Shown here piece by piece: positions 6,061-6,541 of a stretch of DNA of 6,541 nucleotides. The stretch spans positions 1 to 6,541 of the forward strand of contig CANKPO010000067.1 of assembly GCA_947484535.1 (NCBI GenBank). The letters are read 5' to 3'. The translations under genes and the position numbers were made by a program. Each line of letters starts with the position of its first letter. Position 1 is the stretch's first letter. Source of the DNA: Caulobacteraceae bacterium (GTDB lineage Bacteria > Pseudomonadota > Alphaproteobacteria > Caulobacterales > Caulobacteraceae). The notes under the pieces were generated by a model. The model worked only from the letters and a program-made list of their open reading frames with translations, was not told the DNA's origin and did not search any database.

Positions 6061-6069
6061 ACCTTTGCC

Positions 6070-6541
6070 ATGAGCAGCTTCCGACCGAAACTCTGGACCG
6101 GTGTCAGCGCCGCCGTTTTGATCTCCACGGGCGCACTTGTCGCATGTTCGCCCCAATCAAGCGCGCCCAAAGCGCCTGTAGAGAGCCCCGTAACCCCCGC
6201 AGTCGCCCCCTCGGCAGGCACTGGTGAGGCGGGTGAAACCGGTGAAACCGGCGCGGTCTCAGCCTATTCCGCCATTCCCGCCGACAGTATTAACGCCCTT
6301 CACATCGCCCATCTGCGCGGCTTCGTCCTTGTCGCAATGGCGCAAAAGGATGGCCCAGAGGCGGCGGCCATTTTGGTGGCTCAAGGCTTGCTGGAGGCCT
6401 ACGACAAGAGCTACGAGCCCTTTAAGGCCGTTGGCGTCGATGAGGCCCTGCTGCGTAAGGCGGCTGAAACCGGCGCGAGCGCCGATCTGAAGGCTGCGCT
6501 GAATGCCTTGGACGCCGGCCTTGCCAAGGCGGGCGGGGATC
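6070..6541 (+). CDS. Putative lipoprotein, 3' end outside window
   Basis: This frame stays open to the right edge: 157 residues are visible, with no stop. The N-terminus is a lipoprotein signal peptide: basic start (MSSFRPK), hydrophobic stretch to about residue 25, and lipobox LVAC at 23-26, with C26 as the lipidated residue. The residue after it is Ser, so outer-membrane sorting is expected. Residues 27-70 form a Pro/Ala/Ser/Gly-rich linker containing a GEA-GET-GET repeat (52-60), coded by three tandem 9-base units at 6223-6249. From about 72 on the protein is predicted helical, with HIAHLRGFVLVAMAQ (78-92) and a charged amphipathic stretch around EAYDKSYEPFKAVG. I do not recognise a defined family. 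It faintly recalls small helical periplasmic proteins with an LRGHL-type motif, which is memory only. It diverges from the dioxygenase gene, so both may share control, perhaps by iron. Confidence 0.8.
   Translation, partial: MSSFRPKLWTGVSAAVLISTGALVACSPQSSAPKAPVESPVTPAVAPSAGTGEAGETGETGAVSAYSAIPADSINALHIAHLRGFVLVAMAQKDGPEAAAILVAQGLLEAYDKSYEPFKAVGVDEALLRKAAETGASADLKAALNALDAGLAKAGGD
6223..6249 (+). repeat. Three tandem 9-bp units inside the lipoprotein gene
   Basis: GGTGAGGCG is followed by two identical GGTGAAACC units. The repeat is in frame and codes GEA-GET-GET in the linker after the lipid anchor. It could expand or shrink by slippage without breaking the frame. Confidence 0.75.

Noticed and set aside
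5988..6221. N-terminal extension of the dioxygenase to 6221
   Set aside because: It overlaps the start of the divergent lipoprotein gene, which has a strong ribosome site and lipobox. The added residues do not match the dioxygenase family.
6223..6249. Tandem repeat as a CRISPR or mobile-element end
   Set aside because: The units are 9 bp without spacers and in frame within a coding region, so a protein linker repeat is the simple reading.
5790..6490. Plus-strand open frames at 5790-6227 and 6224-6490
   Set aside because: The first is antisense to the dioxygenase and the second lies in another frame of the lipoprotein gene. Both are Arg/Pro-rich shadow products.
1..6541. A novel defence, toxin-antitoxin or mobile system
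   Set aside because: No transposase, integrase, nuclease, toxin-antitoxin pair, tRNA attachment site or CRISPR repeat is seen. Most genes are recognisable metabolic or redox genes.

Overview
The window looks like chromosomal DNA from an alphaproteobacterium. It is GC-rich but not extremely so, and its protein sequences and gene order suggest the Caulobacterales. That placement is recognition-based inference; I ran no search. Most of the window is a core-metabolism block, with no sign of mobile elements, CRISPR arrays, rRNA or tRNA genes.

Left part, plus strand: an acyl-CoA dehydrogenase gene enters already open at base 1. It is followed by a 67-residue two-helix membrane protein of the HIG1/'twin transmembrane' type and a PduO-type cob(I)alamin adenosyltransferase. 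The last two genes share one base (TGATG) and are probably translationally coupled. The adenosyltransferase meets a convergent small membrane-protein gene (minus strand) so closely that both stop codons lie within the palindrome TTAA. A divergent control region of about 200 bp follows, with two palindromes and a candidate promoter. It leads into etfB-etfA, again overlapping by one base (TAATG). A strong intrinsic terminator ends etfBA, and after a leader a separate gene, a 3-hydroxybutyryl-CoA dehydrogenase (hbd), starts.

Right part: hbd runs convergently, with a 3-base gap, into a minus-strand PKHD-type Fe(II)/2-oxoglutarate dioxygenase (PiuC/YbiX family). An 82-bp divergent intergenic region carries a perfect (TTGCAA)2 palindrome that may be a Fur/Mur-like iron operator. 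Beyond it lies a plus-strand lipoprotein gene that runs off the right edge.

How the genes may work together: the dehydrogenase makes reduced FAD on an acyl-CoA, ETF carries those electrons to the quinone pool, and Hbd interconverts 3-hydroxyacyl- and 3-oxoacyl-CoA. The adenosyltransferase makes coenzyme B12 for acyl-CoA mutases. This set fits short-chain acyl-CoA metabolism. With a methylsuccinyl-CoA-dehydrogenase-like enzyme it would fit the ethylmalonyl-CoA pathway, which is my main inference but is not proven here. The dioxygenase/lipoprotein pair at the right looks like a separate, possibly iron-responsive, unit. I see no clear evidence of an undescribed defence or mobile system.
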